Source of the DNA: Achromobacter pulmonis
GTDB taxonomy: Bacteria; Pseudomonadota; Gammaproteobacteria; Burkholderiales; Burkholderiaceae_B
Length of the DNA: 64,000 bases
Reading direction: 5' to 3'
Assembly: GCF_002885955.2 (NCBI RefSeq)
Contig: NZ_POQS01000005.1
Location: 337,597-401,596 of the forward strand
The notes beneath the pieces are model-generated. The model made no database searches. It was not told where the DNA came from and was given only the letters and a program-made list of their open reading frames with translations. A program made the translations under genes and the position numbers. Shown in pieces: positions 25,325 to 34,220 of this stretch. Position 1 is the stretch's first letter, and every line of letters starts with the position of its first letter.

Positions 25325-25923
25325 GCGGGCGCTCCGGGCGCGTCCAGCGGGTCCAGCCCGAAGCGCGCCAGCATGCCGGTCAGCGCGATCAGCGGCAGGC
25401 CGATGATGGCGGTGGGGTCGTCGCTCTGGATGCTTTCCATCAGCGCGATACCCAGGCTTTCCGCCTTGGCGCTGCCTGCGGTATCGTAGGGTTCTTCGGC
25501 GCGCAGATAGGCTTCGATCGCCGCGTCGCTTAGCCGGCGGAAGCGGCAGCGCGTGACGATGTCGGCCTTTTCCACCTGGTGGCCGTCGGTGACGGCCAGC
25601 GCGCTGTGGAATTCCACCTCCCGGCCCGACAGCGCCTGCAATTGCGCCAGTGCGCGCGGGAAGTCGCCCGGCTTGCCGATGGGCTGTCCGTCCGCGGTGG
25701 CCACCTGGTCTGAGCCGATGACGATGCTGCCGGGATGGTTCGCCGCCACCGCCATGGCCTTGGCCACGGACAGGCGCAGGGCCAGCGCCTCGGGCGTTTC
25801 GCCGGCGTGTGGCGTTTCGTCCACATCGGGCGAAATGGCGGTGAACGGCAGGCGCAGGCGGGACAACAATTCTTTGCGGTAGCGCGAGCTGGAGGCGAGG
25901 ATGAGGCTGGGCTTCGAGGGCAT
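25321..25923 (-). CDS. Maf-family nucleotide pyrophosphatase, YceF type (7-methyl-GTP pyrophosphatase)
   Basis: A protein of 200 residues that hydrolyses modified nucleoside triphosphates to keep them out of nucleic acids. The N-terminal SSSRYRKELL motif and Asp72 (IGSDQVA) mark the active site; PYDTAGSAKAESLGIALMESIQSDDPTAIIGLPL is the pattern of the YceF branch (7-methyl-GTP) rather than the dTTP/UTP branch. It is the first gene of a minus-strand operon and diverges from the fatty-acid gene cluster; its neighbour yceD on the other side is also next to yceF in E. coli. Confidence 0.9.
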   Translation of the reverse strand: MPSKPSLILASSSRYRKELLSRLRLPFTAISPDVDETPHAGETPEALALRLSVAKAMAVAANHPGSIVIGSDQVATADGQPIGKPGDFPRALAQLQALSGREVEFHSALAVTDGHQVEKADIVTRCRFRRLSDAAIEAYLRAEEPYDTAGSAKAESLGIALMESIQSDDPTAIIGLPLIALTGMLARFGLDPLDAPGAPA

Positions 25924-25930
25924 GCGATAT

Positions 25931-25960
25931 TTGACGCTGGTACGTAAGTCACAGTATTAT
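25931..25960 (+). promoter_or_regulatory. Sigma-70-type promoter of the yceD-rpmF-plsX-fab cluster
   Basis: TTGACG (25931-25936), 18 bases, TATTAT (25955-25960). It lies between the divergent maf gene and yceD and points toward yceD. Confidence 0.75.
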
Positions 25961-25995
25961 CTAACGTTTTGCGGCATTTTTGCAGGAACACCGAG

Positions 25996-26616
25996 GTGAC
26001 TGATACTGGCGTGAATGCAAAGCGCATCGACGCGTTTGCTTTTGCCCGTCTGGGCAAGGAAGCGCAAGGCAGCGTGCCGCTGGCGAGGCTTACGCGATTG
26101 GTCGACGGGCTGCCCGAGCAGCCCGCTGGCGAGGCGGGCCTGGCGCACTGGTCCGTGCGCGGAGAAGTGAGCAAGTCCGGCCTTCTTGCCGGGCAGCCGC
26201 TCTTGCATCTTCACGTGCGGGCGAATCCGCTGGTCGTGTGCCAGCGGTGCAACGCGCCGTTCGCCTACCCGGTCGACAGCGAAGTCGTGCTGCAGCTGGT
26301 CAAGTCCGAAGACGAACTCGATGACGGTTCTGGCTCTGGAGAACACTCCGGAGGCTACGCCGGCGAGGACGAGGACGACGAGGACGAAGAAGGAAAAGGT
26401 TTTGTGTCCAACCTGCCTGAAAGGGTGGTGGGTTCACATCATTTCGATCTGCTGGCCCAGATCGAAGATGAGCTCATTCTGAGCGTTCCGTATGTGCCCA
26501 AGCATGATGTATGCCCGGGCGCGCAGGCCAATGCCGGCGAGGCTGCTCCCGAGGAGCCCGCCGTCAAGCGTCCGTCGCCGTTTGCGGTGCTGGAACAACT
26601 GAAGCACAAAGATTGA
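25996..26616 (+). CDS. yceD: YceD/DUF177 family protein
   Basis: A protein of 206 residues. YceD is needed for normal 23S rRNA levels in E. coli and plants and is nearly always encoded just before rpmF. The family core is visible: LVCQRC-type pair ([10 protein letters not shown]), DEDD-rich middle, and [35 protein letters not shown] strongly acidic low-complexity insert (about residues 110-130, [16 protein letters not shown]) is longer than in E. coli. Start: GTG 25996 with AGGA 8 bases upstream; GTG 26011 is an alternative. Confidence 0.88.
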   Translation: MTDTGVNAKRIDAFAFARLGKEAQGSVPLARLTRLVDGLPEQPAGEAGLAHWSVRGEVSKSGLLAGQPLLHLHVRANPLVVCQRCNAPFAYPVDSEVVLQLVKSEDELDDGSGSGEHSGGYAGEDEDDEDEEGKGFVSNLPERVVGSHHFDLLAQIEDELILSVPYVPKHDVCPGAQANAGEAAPEEPAVKRPSPFAVLEQLKHKD

Positions 26617-26668
26617 GATCAACATCGGGCCGCATCGCGTACAATGCGCCCCGTTTCTAGGAGTCATC

Positions 26669-26851
26669 ATGGCCGTTCAACAAAACAAGAAGTCCCCGTC
26701 CAAGCGCGGTATGCACCGCTCGCACGATTTTCTGGTGAACCCGCCGACCGCGATCGAGCCCACCACGGGCGAAGCGCATCTGCGTCACCACATCAGCCCC
26801 AACGGCTTCTACCGCGGCCGCAAGGTCCTGAAGACCAAGGCCGACGAATAA
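26669..26851 (+). CDS. rpmF: 50S ribosomal protein L32
   Basis: A protein of 60 residues. The L32 pattern is complete: [20 protein letters not shown] followed by [18 protein letters not shown] precedes the ATG. It sits between yceD and plsX as in most bacteria. The zinc-binding cysteines of some L32 types are absent, which is normal for proteobacteria. Confidence 0.98.
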   Translation: MAVQQNKKSPSKRGMHRSHDFLVNPPTAIEPTTGEAHLRHHISPNGFYRGRKVLKTKADE

Positions 26852-26910
26852 GGCCCCCGGGCCGAACTCGTACTCGGACCATTTCGGCTGAGCGCTGATA
26901 CCTGGCACCC

Positions 26911-27978
26911 GTGATACGCATCGCCATAGACTGTATGGGCGGAGACTTCGGTCTGCCCGTCACGATTCCGGCTGCGATCGAGTTCGCCCGGCAATTTCCG
27001 GATACCCGGCTGTTGCTGGTCGGGCTTCCCGACGCTATCGAAGCGGCGCTCTCCGAGCATCGCGGCGTGGCGCGCGATCGTCTTGAGATCGTGGCGGCTT
27101 CCGAAGTCGTCACCATGGACGACCCGGTCGAGGTCGCCCTGCGCCGCAAAAAAGACTCCTCCATGCGCCTGGCCGCCCAGTCCGTCAAGGACGGGCGCGC
27201 CGACGCCTGCGTCTCCGCAGGCAATACCGGCGCGTGGATGGCCATTTCACGCTACGTGCTCAAAACGCTGGACGGCATAGACCGCCCGGCCATCGCCACG
27301 TCCATTCCGAACCAGACGGGCCGCGCCACCACGGTGCTGGACCTGGGCGCGAACGTGGACTGTACGGCCGAGCACCTTCTGCAATTCGCCATCATGGGCG
27401 CCGCGCTGTCGCAGGCGGTCGACCATCGCGAGCGGCCTTCGGTGGGCCTGCTCAACATCGGCGAAGAAGTCATCAAGGGCAACGAAGTCGTCAAGGAAGC
27501 CGCCGAACTGCTGCGCGGCAGCCCGCTGAACTTCTACGGCAACGTGGAAGGCAACGACATCTTCAAGGGCACGGTCGACGTGGTCGTCTGCGACGGCTTC
27601 GTCGGCAACGTCGTGCTCAAGTCCGTCGAAGGCCTGGCCAAGATGCTCTCCAGCGTCATACGCGAAGAGTTCAAACGCAACCTGATCACGCTGCTGGCCG
27701 GCGCGGTGGCCAAGCCGGTGCTCAACCGCCTGCGCACCCGCGTCGACAACCGGCGCTACAACGGCGCCGCGCTGCTGGGCCTGCGCGGCGTGGTCATCAA
27801 GAGCCACGGCTCCGCCGACGTCTACGCCTACGGATTCGCCTTGCAGCGAGCCCGCGAAGCCGTAGTGAGTAAACTGCTGGAGCGCACCGCCGAGACGGTC
27901 GCTCAGATTACCAAGCGCGTTCAATCCGGCGATGCCGCTACGGCGCCGCCGCAAGACGTGGCTGGGGACACCGCTTGA
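26911..27978 (+). CDS. plsX: Phosphate acyltransferase PlsX
   Basis: Makes acyl-phosphate from acyl-ACP for the first step of phospholipid synthesis at the inner-membrane surface. It has 355 residues. Signatures: [11 protein letters not shown] at the start, [31 protein letters not shown], and [12 protein letters not shown]. The start codon is GTG at 26911; no other fits the conserved N terminus. The stop TGA shares its A with the ATG of fabH. Confidence 0.97.
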   Translation: MIRIAIDCMGGDFGLPVTIPAAIEFARQFPDTRLLLVGLPDAIEAALSEHRGVARDRLEIVAASEVVTMDDPVEVALRRKKDSSMRLAAQSVKDGRADACVSAGNTGAWMAISRYVLKTLDGIDRPAIATSIPNQTGRATTVLDLGANVDCTAEHLLQFAIMGAALSQAVDHRERPSVGLLNIGEEVIKGNEVVKEAAELLRGSPLNFYGNVEGNDIFKGTVDVVVCDGFVGNVVLKSVEGLAKMLSSVIREEFKRNLITLLAGAVAKPVLNRLRTRVDNRRYNGAALLGLRGVVIKSHGSADVYAYGFALQRAREAVVSKLLERTAETVAQITKRVQSGDAATAPPQDVAGDTA

Positions 27979-28964
27979 TGGATACCGCAATGAAATATTC
28001 CGTGATCGCGGGCACCGGCAGCTTCCTGCCGGAACGCGTGGTTTCGAATGACGAGCTGGCTGCGGAACTGGCGACGCGCAACATCGCCACCTCCGACGAA
28101 TGGATCGTCGAGCGCACTGGCATCCGGCAGCGCCATCTGGCCGAGCGCGGCGTCACCACCAGCCAGCTGGCGACCGAGGCCTCGCGCCGCGCGCTGGCCG
28201 ACGCGGGCGTGGACGCCTCCGACATCGACCTCATCATCCTGGCCACTTCGACGCCCGACTTCGTGTTCCCGAGCACCGCCTGCATCGTGCAGGCCAACCT
28301 CGGCGCCAAAGGCTCGGCGGCGTTCGACGTGCAGGCCGTGTGCAGCGGCTTCGTCTACGCGCTGACCACCGCCGACAGCTTCATCCGCGCCGGCCGCGCG
28401 CGCTGCGCGCTGGTCATCGGCGCCGAAGTGTTCTCGCGCATCCTGGACTGGAACGACCGCAGCACCTGCGTGCTTTTCGGCGACGGCGCCGGCGCCGTGG
28501 TGCTGAAGGCTTCCGACAAGCCCGGCATCATGGCCGCGCAGCTGCATGCCGACGGCAGCCAGAGCAAGATCCTGAACGCGGCGGGCAACGTGGCCTATGG
28601 CGACGTGACCGGCGATCCGTTCCTGCGCATGGACGGCCAGGCCGTGTTCAAGCAGGCCGTCACCGTGCTGGACCGCTCCGCGCGCGACACCTGCGCCGAA
28701 GCCGGCGTGGACGTCGCCGACGTGGACTGGATGATCCCGCACCAGGCCAACGTGCGCATCCTGAATTTCCTGGCGCGCAAGCTGTCCGTGCCGGTCGAGA
28801 AGGTCGTCATCACCGTCGACAGCCACGCCAACACTTCCGCAGCCAGCGTGCCGCTGGCCCTGGACGCCGCGCGCCGCGACGGCCGCGTCAAGCCGGGCCA
28901 GCTGGTCCTGATGCAGGGCGTGGGCGGCGGGTTCACCTGGGGCTCGGTACTGGCCCGCATGTAG
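27978..28964 (+). CDS. fabH: 3-oxoacyl-ACP synthase III
   Basis: Condenses acetyl-CoA with malonyl-ACP to begin fatty acid synthesis. It has 328 residues. The catalytic triad is Cys122 (QAVCSGF), His255 (IPHQANVRI) and Asn285 (SHANTSAAS). ATG 27978 overlaps the plsX stop by one base; an ATG at 27990 ([10 protein letters not shown]) is the alternative start. There is one copy in the window, inside the standard fab cluster. Confidence 0.97.
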   Translation: MDTAMKYSVIAGTGSFLPERVVSNDELAAELATRNIATSDEWIVERTGIRQRHLAERGVTTSQLATEASRRALADAGVDASDIDLIILATSTPDFVFPSTACIVQANLGAKGSAAFDVQAVCSGFVYALTTADSFIRAGRARCALVIGAEVFSRILDWNDRSTCVLFGDGAGAVVLKASDKPGIMAAQLHADGSQSKILNAAGNVAYGDVTGDPFLRMDGQAVFKQAVTVLDRSARDTCAEAGVDVADVDWMIPHQANVRILNFLARKLSVPVEKVVITVDSHANTSAASVPLALDAARRDGRVKPGQLVLMQGVGGGFTWGSVLARM

Positions 28965-29059
28965 GGGCGGGCCGGGCGGCAGGCGGCGCGCGCCGCGGCC
29001 GCCGGGCAGGCGCACCCGACATTCCTCACAGACACTGAATCTCATCCTAACGGTCAACC

Positions 29060-29998
29060 ATGAAAATCGCTTTTGTCTTTCCTGGTCAGGGTTCTCAAGC
29101 TGTCGGCATGCTGGACGCCTGGTCGGGCGTTTCCGCGGTCGCCGATACGGTGGCGCGCGCGTCGCAGGCCCTGGGCCAGGACCTGGGCGCGCTGATCGCG
29201 CAAGGCCCGGCCGAGCAGCTCAACCTCACCACCAACACCCAGCCCGCGATGCTGACCGCCGGCGCCGCGCTGTACGCGGCCTGGTGCGCCGCGGGCGGCC
29301 GCAAGCCGGACGTGGTCGCCGGCCATAGCCTGGGCGAGTACGCCGCGCTGACCGCGGCCGGTTCGCTCGCGCTCGAAGACGCCGTGCGCCTGGTGCGCGT
29401 GCGCGCCGACGCCATGCAGGCCGCCGTGCCGGTCGGCACCGGCGCCATGGCCGCCATCCTGGGCCTGGACGACGACGCCGTGCGCGCCGCCTGCGCCGCC
29501 GCCGCGCAGGGCGAAGTGGTCGAGGCCGTGAACTTCAACGCGCCCGCCCAGGTCGTGATCGCCGGCCACAAGGCCGCCGTCGAACGCGCCTGCGAGCAGG
29601 CCAAGGCCGCGGGCGCCAAGCGCGCGCTGCTGCTGCCGGTGTCCGCGCCGTTCCACTCCAGCCTGCTCAAGCCCGCCGCCGAGGTGCTGGCCGGCGCGCT
29701 GGCCGGCGTGACGGTGTCGGCCCCGCAGATCCAGGTCATCAACAACGTCGACGTGGCTTCCCCGGCCAATCCTGGGGCTATCCGCGATGCGCTGGTGCGC
29801 CAGGCATGGCATCCTGTGCGCTGGGTCGAAACCCTGCGCGCGATGAAGGCGCAAGGCGTCACGCACGTGATCGAATGCGGCCCCGGCAAGGTGCTCGCCG
29901 GCCTGACCAAGCGCATCGATCCCGAACTCACGGGCATGGCCATCACCGATCCGGCTTCCCTCGAAGCCGCGCTGGCCGCCGTCAACGGAAACCAATGA
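29060..29998 (+). CDS. fabD: Malonyl-CoA:ACP transacylase
   Basis: Loads malonate onto ACP for chain extension. It has 312 residues. Ser90 in GHSLGEY and His199 in SAPFHSSLL are the catalytic pair; the N-terminal FVFPGQGSQ is the family mark. There are 95 GC-rich bases without a gene between fabH and fabD, holding only short overlapping hairpins. The stop overlaps the fabG start (ATGA). Confidence 0.97.
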   Translation: MKIAFVFPGQGSQAVGMLDAWSGVSAVADTVARASQALGQDLGALIAQGPAEQLNLTTNTQPAMLTAGAALYAAWCAAGGRKPDVVAGHSLGEYAALTAAGSLALEDAVRLVRVRADAMQAAVPVGTGAMAAILGLDDDAVRAACAAAAQGEVVEAVNFNAPAQVVIAGHKAAVERACEQAKAAGAKRALLLPVSAPFHSSLLKPAAEVLAGALAGVTVSAPQIQVINNVDVASPANPGAIRDALVRQAWHPVRWVETLRAMKAQGVTHVIECGPGKVLAGLTKRIDPELTGMAITDPASLEAALAAVNGNQ

Positions 29999-30753
29999 AC
30001 ATGGATAACCCCTCGATCGAACTGCAAGGCAAGATCGCGCTGGTGACCGGCGCCACGCGCGGCATCGGCCGCGCCATCGCACTGGAACTGGCCGCGCGCG
30101 GCGCCACCGTCGTCGGCACCGCCACCTCCGAATCGGGCGCGGCCGCCATCACCGAAGCGCTGGCCCCCTCGGGCGGACGCGGCGTGGTGCTGGACGTGAC
30201 CGACGCGGCGGCCTGCGACGCGCTCATCGACGCGCTGGGCAAGGAAGGCGGCGGCCCGCACATCCTCGTCAATAACGCCGGCATCACGCGTGATACGCTG
30301 GCGATGCGCATGAAGGACGAAGACTGGTCGGCCGTCATCGACACCAACCTGGCGTCGGTGTTCCGCCTGTCGCGCGCGGTGCTGCGCAGCATGATGAAGG
30401 CCCGCTGGGGACGCATCATCAACGTGACCTCGGTGGTCGGCTCCAGCGGCAACCCCGGCCAGGCCAACTACGCGGCCGCCAAGGCCGGCGTGGCCGGCAT
30501 GTCGCGCGCCCTGGCGCGCGAGCTGGGCAGCCGCAACATCACGGTCAACTGCGTGGCCCCCGGCTTCATCGATACCGACATGACGCGCGCCCTCGGCGAA
30601 AATCAGACCGCGGCTTTGCTGCAGCAGATTCCGCTGGGCCGCCTGGGAGCGCCCGAGGACATCGCGCACGCGGTGGCATTTTTGTCCGGGCCGCAGGCGG
30701 GTTACATTACCGGCACCACCCTGCACGTCAACGGCGGGATGTACATGCAATAA
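29995..30753 (+). CDS. fabG: 3-oxoacyl-ACP reductase
   Basis: NADPH-dependent short-chain dehydrogenase of 252 residues, the first reduction of each fatty-acid cycle. The nucleotide site is [10 protein letters not shown]; the catalytic residues are Ser146, Tyr159 and Lys163 (NVTSVVG, YAAAKAG); NNAG and the C-terminal [12 protein letters not shown] are typical. Start: ATG 29995 overlaps the fabD stop and has GGAA upstream; ATG 30001 is also in frame. Confidence 0.96.
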
Positions 30754-30758
30754 ATCAC

Positions 30759-30800
30759 GAACCGCGCGCAGGCCGCTCCGCACGGGGCGATGCGCGGTTC
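30759..30800 (+). terminator. Long hairpin between fabG and acpP
   Basis: GAACCGCGC (30759-30767) pairs with GCGCGGTTC (30792-30800) around a 24-base loop. There is no T-run. It may reduce read-through or stabilise the upstream mRNA; acpP has its own -10 further on. Confidence 0.45.
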
Positions 30801-30905
30801 AACCGGAAACGCCGCACACGGGTTTCCTGCGCCATTCCCGGCGACAGATCAAGTGCGCGGTGTTATTTTTGTCACGGCCAGGCGTCGCAAAACTCCGCGC
30901 TTGGC

Positions 30906-30911
30906 TATAAT
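30906..30911 (+). promoter_or_regulatory. -10 box of an acpP promoter
   Basis: A perfect TATAAT 30 bases before the acpP start codon. The -35 region (near 30883-30889) is poor, so an activator or a strong discriminator may help. A separate promoter for acpP fits the very high need for this protein. Confidence 0.6.
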
Positions 30912-30941
30912 TCGCGGGATTTTTCCCAATTGGAGATCTGC

Positions 30942-31181
30942 ATGGAAAGCATCGAACAGCGCGTCAAGAAGATCGTCGCTGAACAACTTGGCGTCAACGA
31001 AGCCGAGATCAAGAACGAATCCTCCTTCCTTGACGACCTCGGTGCCGATTCGCTCGACATGGTCGAACTGGTCATGGCGCTCGAAGACGAATTCGAGACC
31101 GAGATCCCCGACGAAGAGGCCGAAAAGATCACGACCGTGCAACAAGCGATTGACTACATCAATTCGCACGGCAAGCAGTAA
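30942..31181 (+). CDS. acpP: Acyl carrier protein
   Basis: A small acidic carrier of 79 residues for fatty-acid intermediates. The phosphopantetheine attachment site is Ser37 in [13 protein letters not shown] 30942 follows TTGGAGA; an in-frame start 12 bases upstream would use part of the ribosome site. Sequence and place between fabG and fabF leave no doubt. Confidence 0.98.
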
Positions 31182-31275
31182 GCTGGGCTTACTCCCTTCC
31201 GGCGGTCCGAGGACGGACTTCGGGGCCAGCCGGAAAATCGGGGCGGTTTCAGGAGTTGCCTTTGCGGTGCGCATG

Positions 31276-31308
31276 CGGGAAGGGCGTGAAAACGCCCGAC
31301 CCGCTTTT
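31276..31308 (+). terminator. Partial terminator/attenuator between acpP and fabF
   Basis: CGGG-aa-GGGCGT-gaaa-ACGCCC-ga-CCCG, then C and four T. A GNRA-type loop caps the stem. It would lower fabF relative to acpP. Confidence 0.6.
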
Positions 31309-31373
31309 GTGTGTACCGCAAGCGCAGCGCATCCCGAAAACCGCCTTTCTTTTGTCTGTTTGAGGAGTCATCC

Positions 31374-32603
31374 GTGAAGCGACGTGTCGTCATCACCGGC
31401 CTGGGTATCGTTTCCCCCGTGGGGAACGACGTGACCACGGCTTGGGACAATATCGTCAACGGACGTTCTGGCATCAGCCGCATCACCCGTTTCGATCCCT
31501 CGGCCATCACCACCCATATCGCCGGCGAAGTCAAAGACTTCGACATCAGCGCCTATATCTCGGCCAAGGAAGCCCGCCAGATGGATACCTTCATCCATTA
31601 CGGCCTGGCTGCCGGGATGCAGGCCTGGCGCGACAGCGGCCTGGAAGTCACCGAAGCCAACGCCGAACGCATCGGCGTGATCGTCGGCTCGGGTATCGGC
31701 GGCCTGCCGCGCATCGAAGAAACCCAGGTCGAATACCTGTCCAAGGGCCCGCGCCGCATTTCGCCGTTCTTCGTGCCGGGTTCGCTGATCAACCTGATCT
31801 CCGGCCACCTGTCCATCGCCTACGGCATGAAGGGCCCGAGCTACGCCGTCGTGTCGGCCTGCACCACCGGCCTGCACTGCATCGGCGATGCCGCCCGCCT
31901 GATCGAGTACGGCGATGCCGACGTCATGCTGGCCGGCGGCGCCGAGTCGACCGTGTCGCCGCTGGGCATCGGCGGTTTCGCCGCCATGCGCGCCCTGTCG
32001 ACCCGCAACGACGATCCTCAGACGGCTTCGCGTCCCTGGGATCGCGACCGCGACGGATTCGTGCTGGGCGAGGGCGCCGGCGTGCTGGTGCTGGAAGAAT
32101 ACGAACACGCCAAGAAGCGCGGCGCGCGCATCTACGGCGAATTCGTGGGCTACGGCATGAGCTCCGACGCGCACCACATCACGGCGCCGGACAAGGACGG
32201 CCCGCGCCGCGGCATCGTCAACGCGCTGCGCAACGGCGGCGTCAACCTCGAAGACGTCCAGTACGTCAACGCGCACGGCACCTCCACGCCGCTGGGCGAC
32301 AAGAACGAGACCGACGCGCTGAAGCTGGCCTTCGGCGACCACGCCAAGAAGCTGGTGGTCAACTCGACCAAGTCCATGACCGGGCACCTGCTCGGCGCGG
32401 CCGGCGGCATCGAGGCGGTGTTCACCACGCTGGCCGTCTACAACCAGGTCTCGCCCCCGACGATCAACATCTTCAATCAGGATCCGGAATGCGATCTGGA
32501 TTACTGCGCCAACGAAGCGCGGCAGATGAAGATCGACGTGGGCCTGTCCAACTCGTTCGGCTTCGGCGGCACCAACGGCTCGATGGCCGTTCGCCGGGTC
32601 TGA
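31374..32603 (+). CDS. fabF: 3-oxoacyl-ACP synthase II
   Basis: The elongating condensing enzyme of fatty acid synthesis, 409 residues. Catalytic residues: Cys163 (SACTTGLH), His301 (NAHGTSTP), His338 (STKSMTGHLLGAAG). Start: GTG 31374 behind TGAGGAG; the frame is open further up but the conserved N terminus RRVVITGLG begins here. The next gene starts 1 base after its stop. Confidence 0.97.
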   Translation: MKRRVVITGLGIVSPVGNDVTTAWDNIVNGRSGISRITRFDPSAITTHIAGEVKDFDISAYISAKEARQMDTFIHYGLAAGMQAWRDSGLEVTEANAERIGVIVGSGIGGLPRIEETQVEYLSKGPRRISPFFVPGSLINLISGHLSIAYGMKGPSYAVVSACTTGLHCIGDAARLIEYGDADVMLAGGAESTVSPLGIGGFAAMRALSTRNDDPQTASRPWDRDRDGFVLGEGAGVLVLEEYEHAKKRGARIYGEFVGYGMSSDAHHITAPDKDGPRRGIVNALRNGGVNLEDVQYVNAHGTSTPLGDKNETDALKLAFGDHAKKLVVNSTKSMTGHLLGAAGGIEAVFTTLAVYNQVSPPTINIFNQDPECDLDYCANEARQMKIDVGLSNSFGFGGTNGSMAVRRV

Positions 32604-32604
32604 T

Positions 32605-33099
32605 TTGGCAGGCCCGGTCGGGGAGCGCTGGTCGTTTCGCGTGCCCGTCGTGCGTCCGGGCAGCGTCCAGGCGGTTTACGGCCTGGCGCTGGCCCTGGCC
32701 GCGGGCAGCGCGCTGACGGCCGCCTCCTGGCATGGCCCGGCCGCGCTCGCGGGGGCGGCGCTTGCGCTGCTGCTCGGGCTCGGCGGGCTGTTACACTCGG
32801 CACGGAGCGGCCCGTCCCCGGTATCCGCGTTACGTACGGCGGCCGGGGCAGGGCATTGGCAGCTGCGGCTGCCGCAGGGCTGGCGCGACGCAAGTCTGCT
32901 GGACCGGCGGCGCGGCCCGCGCTGGCTCACGCTCACCTTGCAGCCTTTGCCCACCGGGAGTACCGCCTTTACCCCTAGCACCATCACCCTCACCGTCTGG
33001 CAGCGGACGCTGCGACCCGAGTCCTGGCGGCGCCTGTGCCTGCTGACGGGCACGGCGCGGCGCACGCCGCCGGCGGCCGGCCCCCAGGAGGCGTCATGA
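32605..33099 (+). CDS. Small inner-membrane protein, YgfX/CptA-like
   Basis: A protein of 164 residues. Two close membrane segments (about 21-40 and 43-62) are followed by a soluble part with several beta-like stretches and the end VWQRTLRPESWRRLCLLTG. This plan (short basic N terminus, two-helix hairpin, C-terminal Trp-Arg helix) resembles E. coli YgfX/CptA, and YgfX-like genes lie before rpoE in some betaproteobacteria; the likeness is weak and mainly structural. The start is TTG at 32605, one base after fabF, without a good ribosome site, so it may be translated by coupling; GTG 32641 is another choice. Its stop overlaps the rpoE ATG. Confidence 0.6.
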   Translation: MAGPVGERWSFRVPVVRPGSVQAVYGLALALAAGSALTAASWHGPAALAGAALALLLGLGGLLHSARSGPSPVSALRTAAGAGHWQLRLPQGWRDASLLDRRRGPRWLTLTLQPLPTGSTAFTPSTITLTVWQRTLRPESWRRLCLLTGTARRTPPAAGPQEAS

Positions 33100-33695
33100 G
33101 CGAGCGCGAAGTCGACGCCGAGCTTGTCGCGCGCGTCCAGCGGGGCGACAAGAAAGCCTTCGACCTGCTGGTGCTCAAGTACCAGCGCAAGATCCTCCGC
33201 CTGCTGGCCCGGATGATCCGCGACCCCGCGGAAATCGAAGACGTGGCCCAGGAAGCCTTCATCAAGGCCTACCGCGCCTTGCCCCAGTTCCGGGGGGAGA
33301 GCGCCTTTTACACCTGGCTGTATCGCATCGCGATCAACACCGCGCGCAACTGGCTGGCCTCCCAGGGCCGGCGTCCGAGCGCGCCCAATGCGATAGAAAC
33401 GGAAGACGGTGAAACTTTTAACGAAACCGACAACCTAACCGATATAAGCACGCCGGAATCCATGGTCGCCAGCCGCGAAATCGCCGAAACGGTGAACGCG
33501 GCCATCGAGGAATTGCCTGAAGAGTTGCGCACCGCAATCGTCCTGCGTGAAATCGAAGGTATGAGTTACGAAGACATCGCCCAGAGCATGGACTGCCCGA
33601 TCGGTACGGTGCGCTCCCGCATTTTTCGTGCGCGTGAAGCCATCGCCACCAAGTTGCGCCCATTGCTAGGCACCGATGACGAGCGTCGCTGGTAA
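33096..33695 (+). CDS. rpoE: RNA polymerase sigma factor RpoE (envelope stress)
   Basis: An ECF sigma factor of 199 residues that turns on envelope-repair genes. Region 2 (about 25-90: KYQRKILRLLARMIRDPAEIEDVAQEAFIKAYRALPQFRGESAFYTWLYRIAINTARN) and region 4 (about 130-185: ELPEELRTAIVLREIEGMSYEDIAQSMDCPIGTVRSRIFRAREAI) are complete. AGGAGG precedes ATG 33096, which overlaps the previous gene's stop (ATGA). rseA, rseB and mucD follow, the standard control module. Confidence 0.97.
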   Translation: MSEREVDAELVARVQRGDKKAFDLLVLKYQRKILRLLARMIRDPAEIEDVAQEAFIKAYRALPQFRGESAFYTWLYRIAINTARNWLASQGRRPSAPNAIETEDGETFNETDNLTDISTPESMVASREIAETVNAAIEELPEELRTAIVLREIEGMSYEDIAQSMDCPIGTVRSRIFRAREAIATKLRPLLGTDDERRW

Positions 33696-33707
33696 GGAGT
33701 GGCAGTC

Positions 33708-34220
33708 ATGCAAACAGCAGCCAAATCCGTCGAGATATCCGAGTCCTCCTGGGAGGAGTCGCTCTCCGCCTGGATGGACGGAGAGGAATCCGACGATATT
33801 TTTCCCGGCTTGTTGTCCCGCGAGGGACGCCAGACCTGGGACACCTATCACTTGATCGGTGATTCCCTGCGCAACGCCGACCTGGCGCTGACCCCCAGTT
33901 CGGCCTTCCAGGCCCGGCTGGCGCGCGCCCTGGACGCGGAATTGCCCATTGTCGCGGCGCCTCGGCGCCGCTCGCCTTTGCGCGTGGGCCTGTCCGGCCT
34001 GGCGGTGGTGGCGGCCGTGGCGACCGTCGCCTGGGTGGCGCAGCCCTACCTGACCGGCGAATCCGGCGGGGAAGTGCGGGTGCTGGCCGACGCCAGCGCG
34101 CCGTCGTCGGCCTCGGCCGCGGACGATTCCGGCCTGCGCGACTACCTCGAGGCGCATCGCCAGATGGCCGGCCCCAGCGCCGTGCGGCAGGTGTCGTTCG
34201 AGATGGGAGCGGGGCGCTGA
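33708..34220 (+). CDS. rseA: Anti-sigma-E factor RseA/MucA
   Basis: An inner-membrane anti-sigma factor of 170 residues. The N-terminal cytoplasmic part (ESSWEESLSAWMDGEESDDIFPGLLSREGRQTWDTYHLIGDSLR) is the RpoE-binding domain; one membrane segment lies at about 91-113; the rest is periplasmic. Under stress it is cut by DegS- and RseP-type proteases. ATG 33708 has AGGAG 8 bases before it; a GTG at 33699 overlaps that site and is unlikely. The stop overlaps the rseB start. Confidence 0.92.
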   Translation: MQTAAKSVEISESSWEESLSAWMDGEESDDIFPGLLSREGRQTWDTYHLIGDSLRNADLALTPSSAFQARLARALDAELPIVAAPRRRSPLRVGLSGLAVVAAVATVAWVAQPYLTGESGGEVRVLADASAPSSASAADDSGLRDYLEAHRQMAGPSAVRQVSFEMGAGR

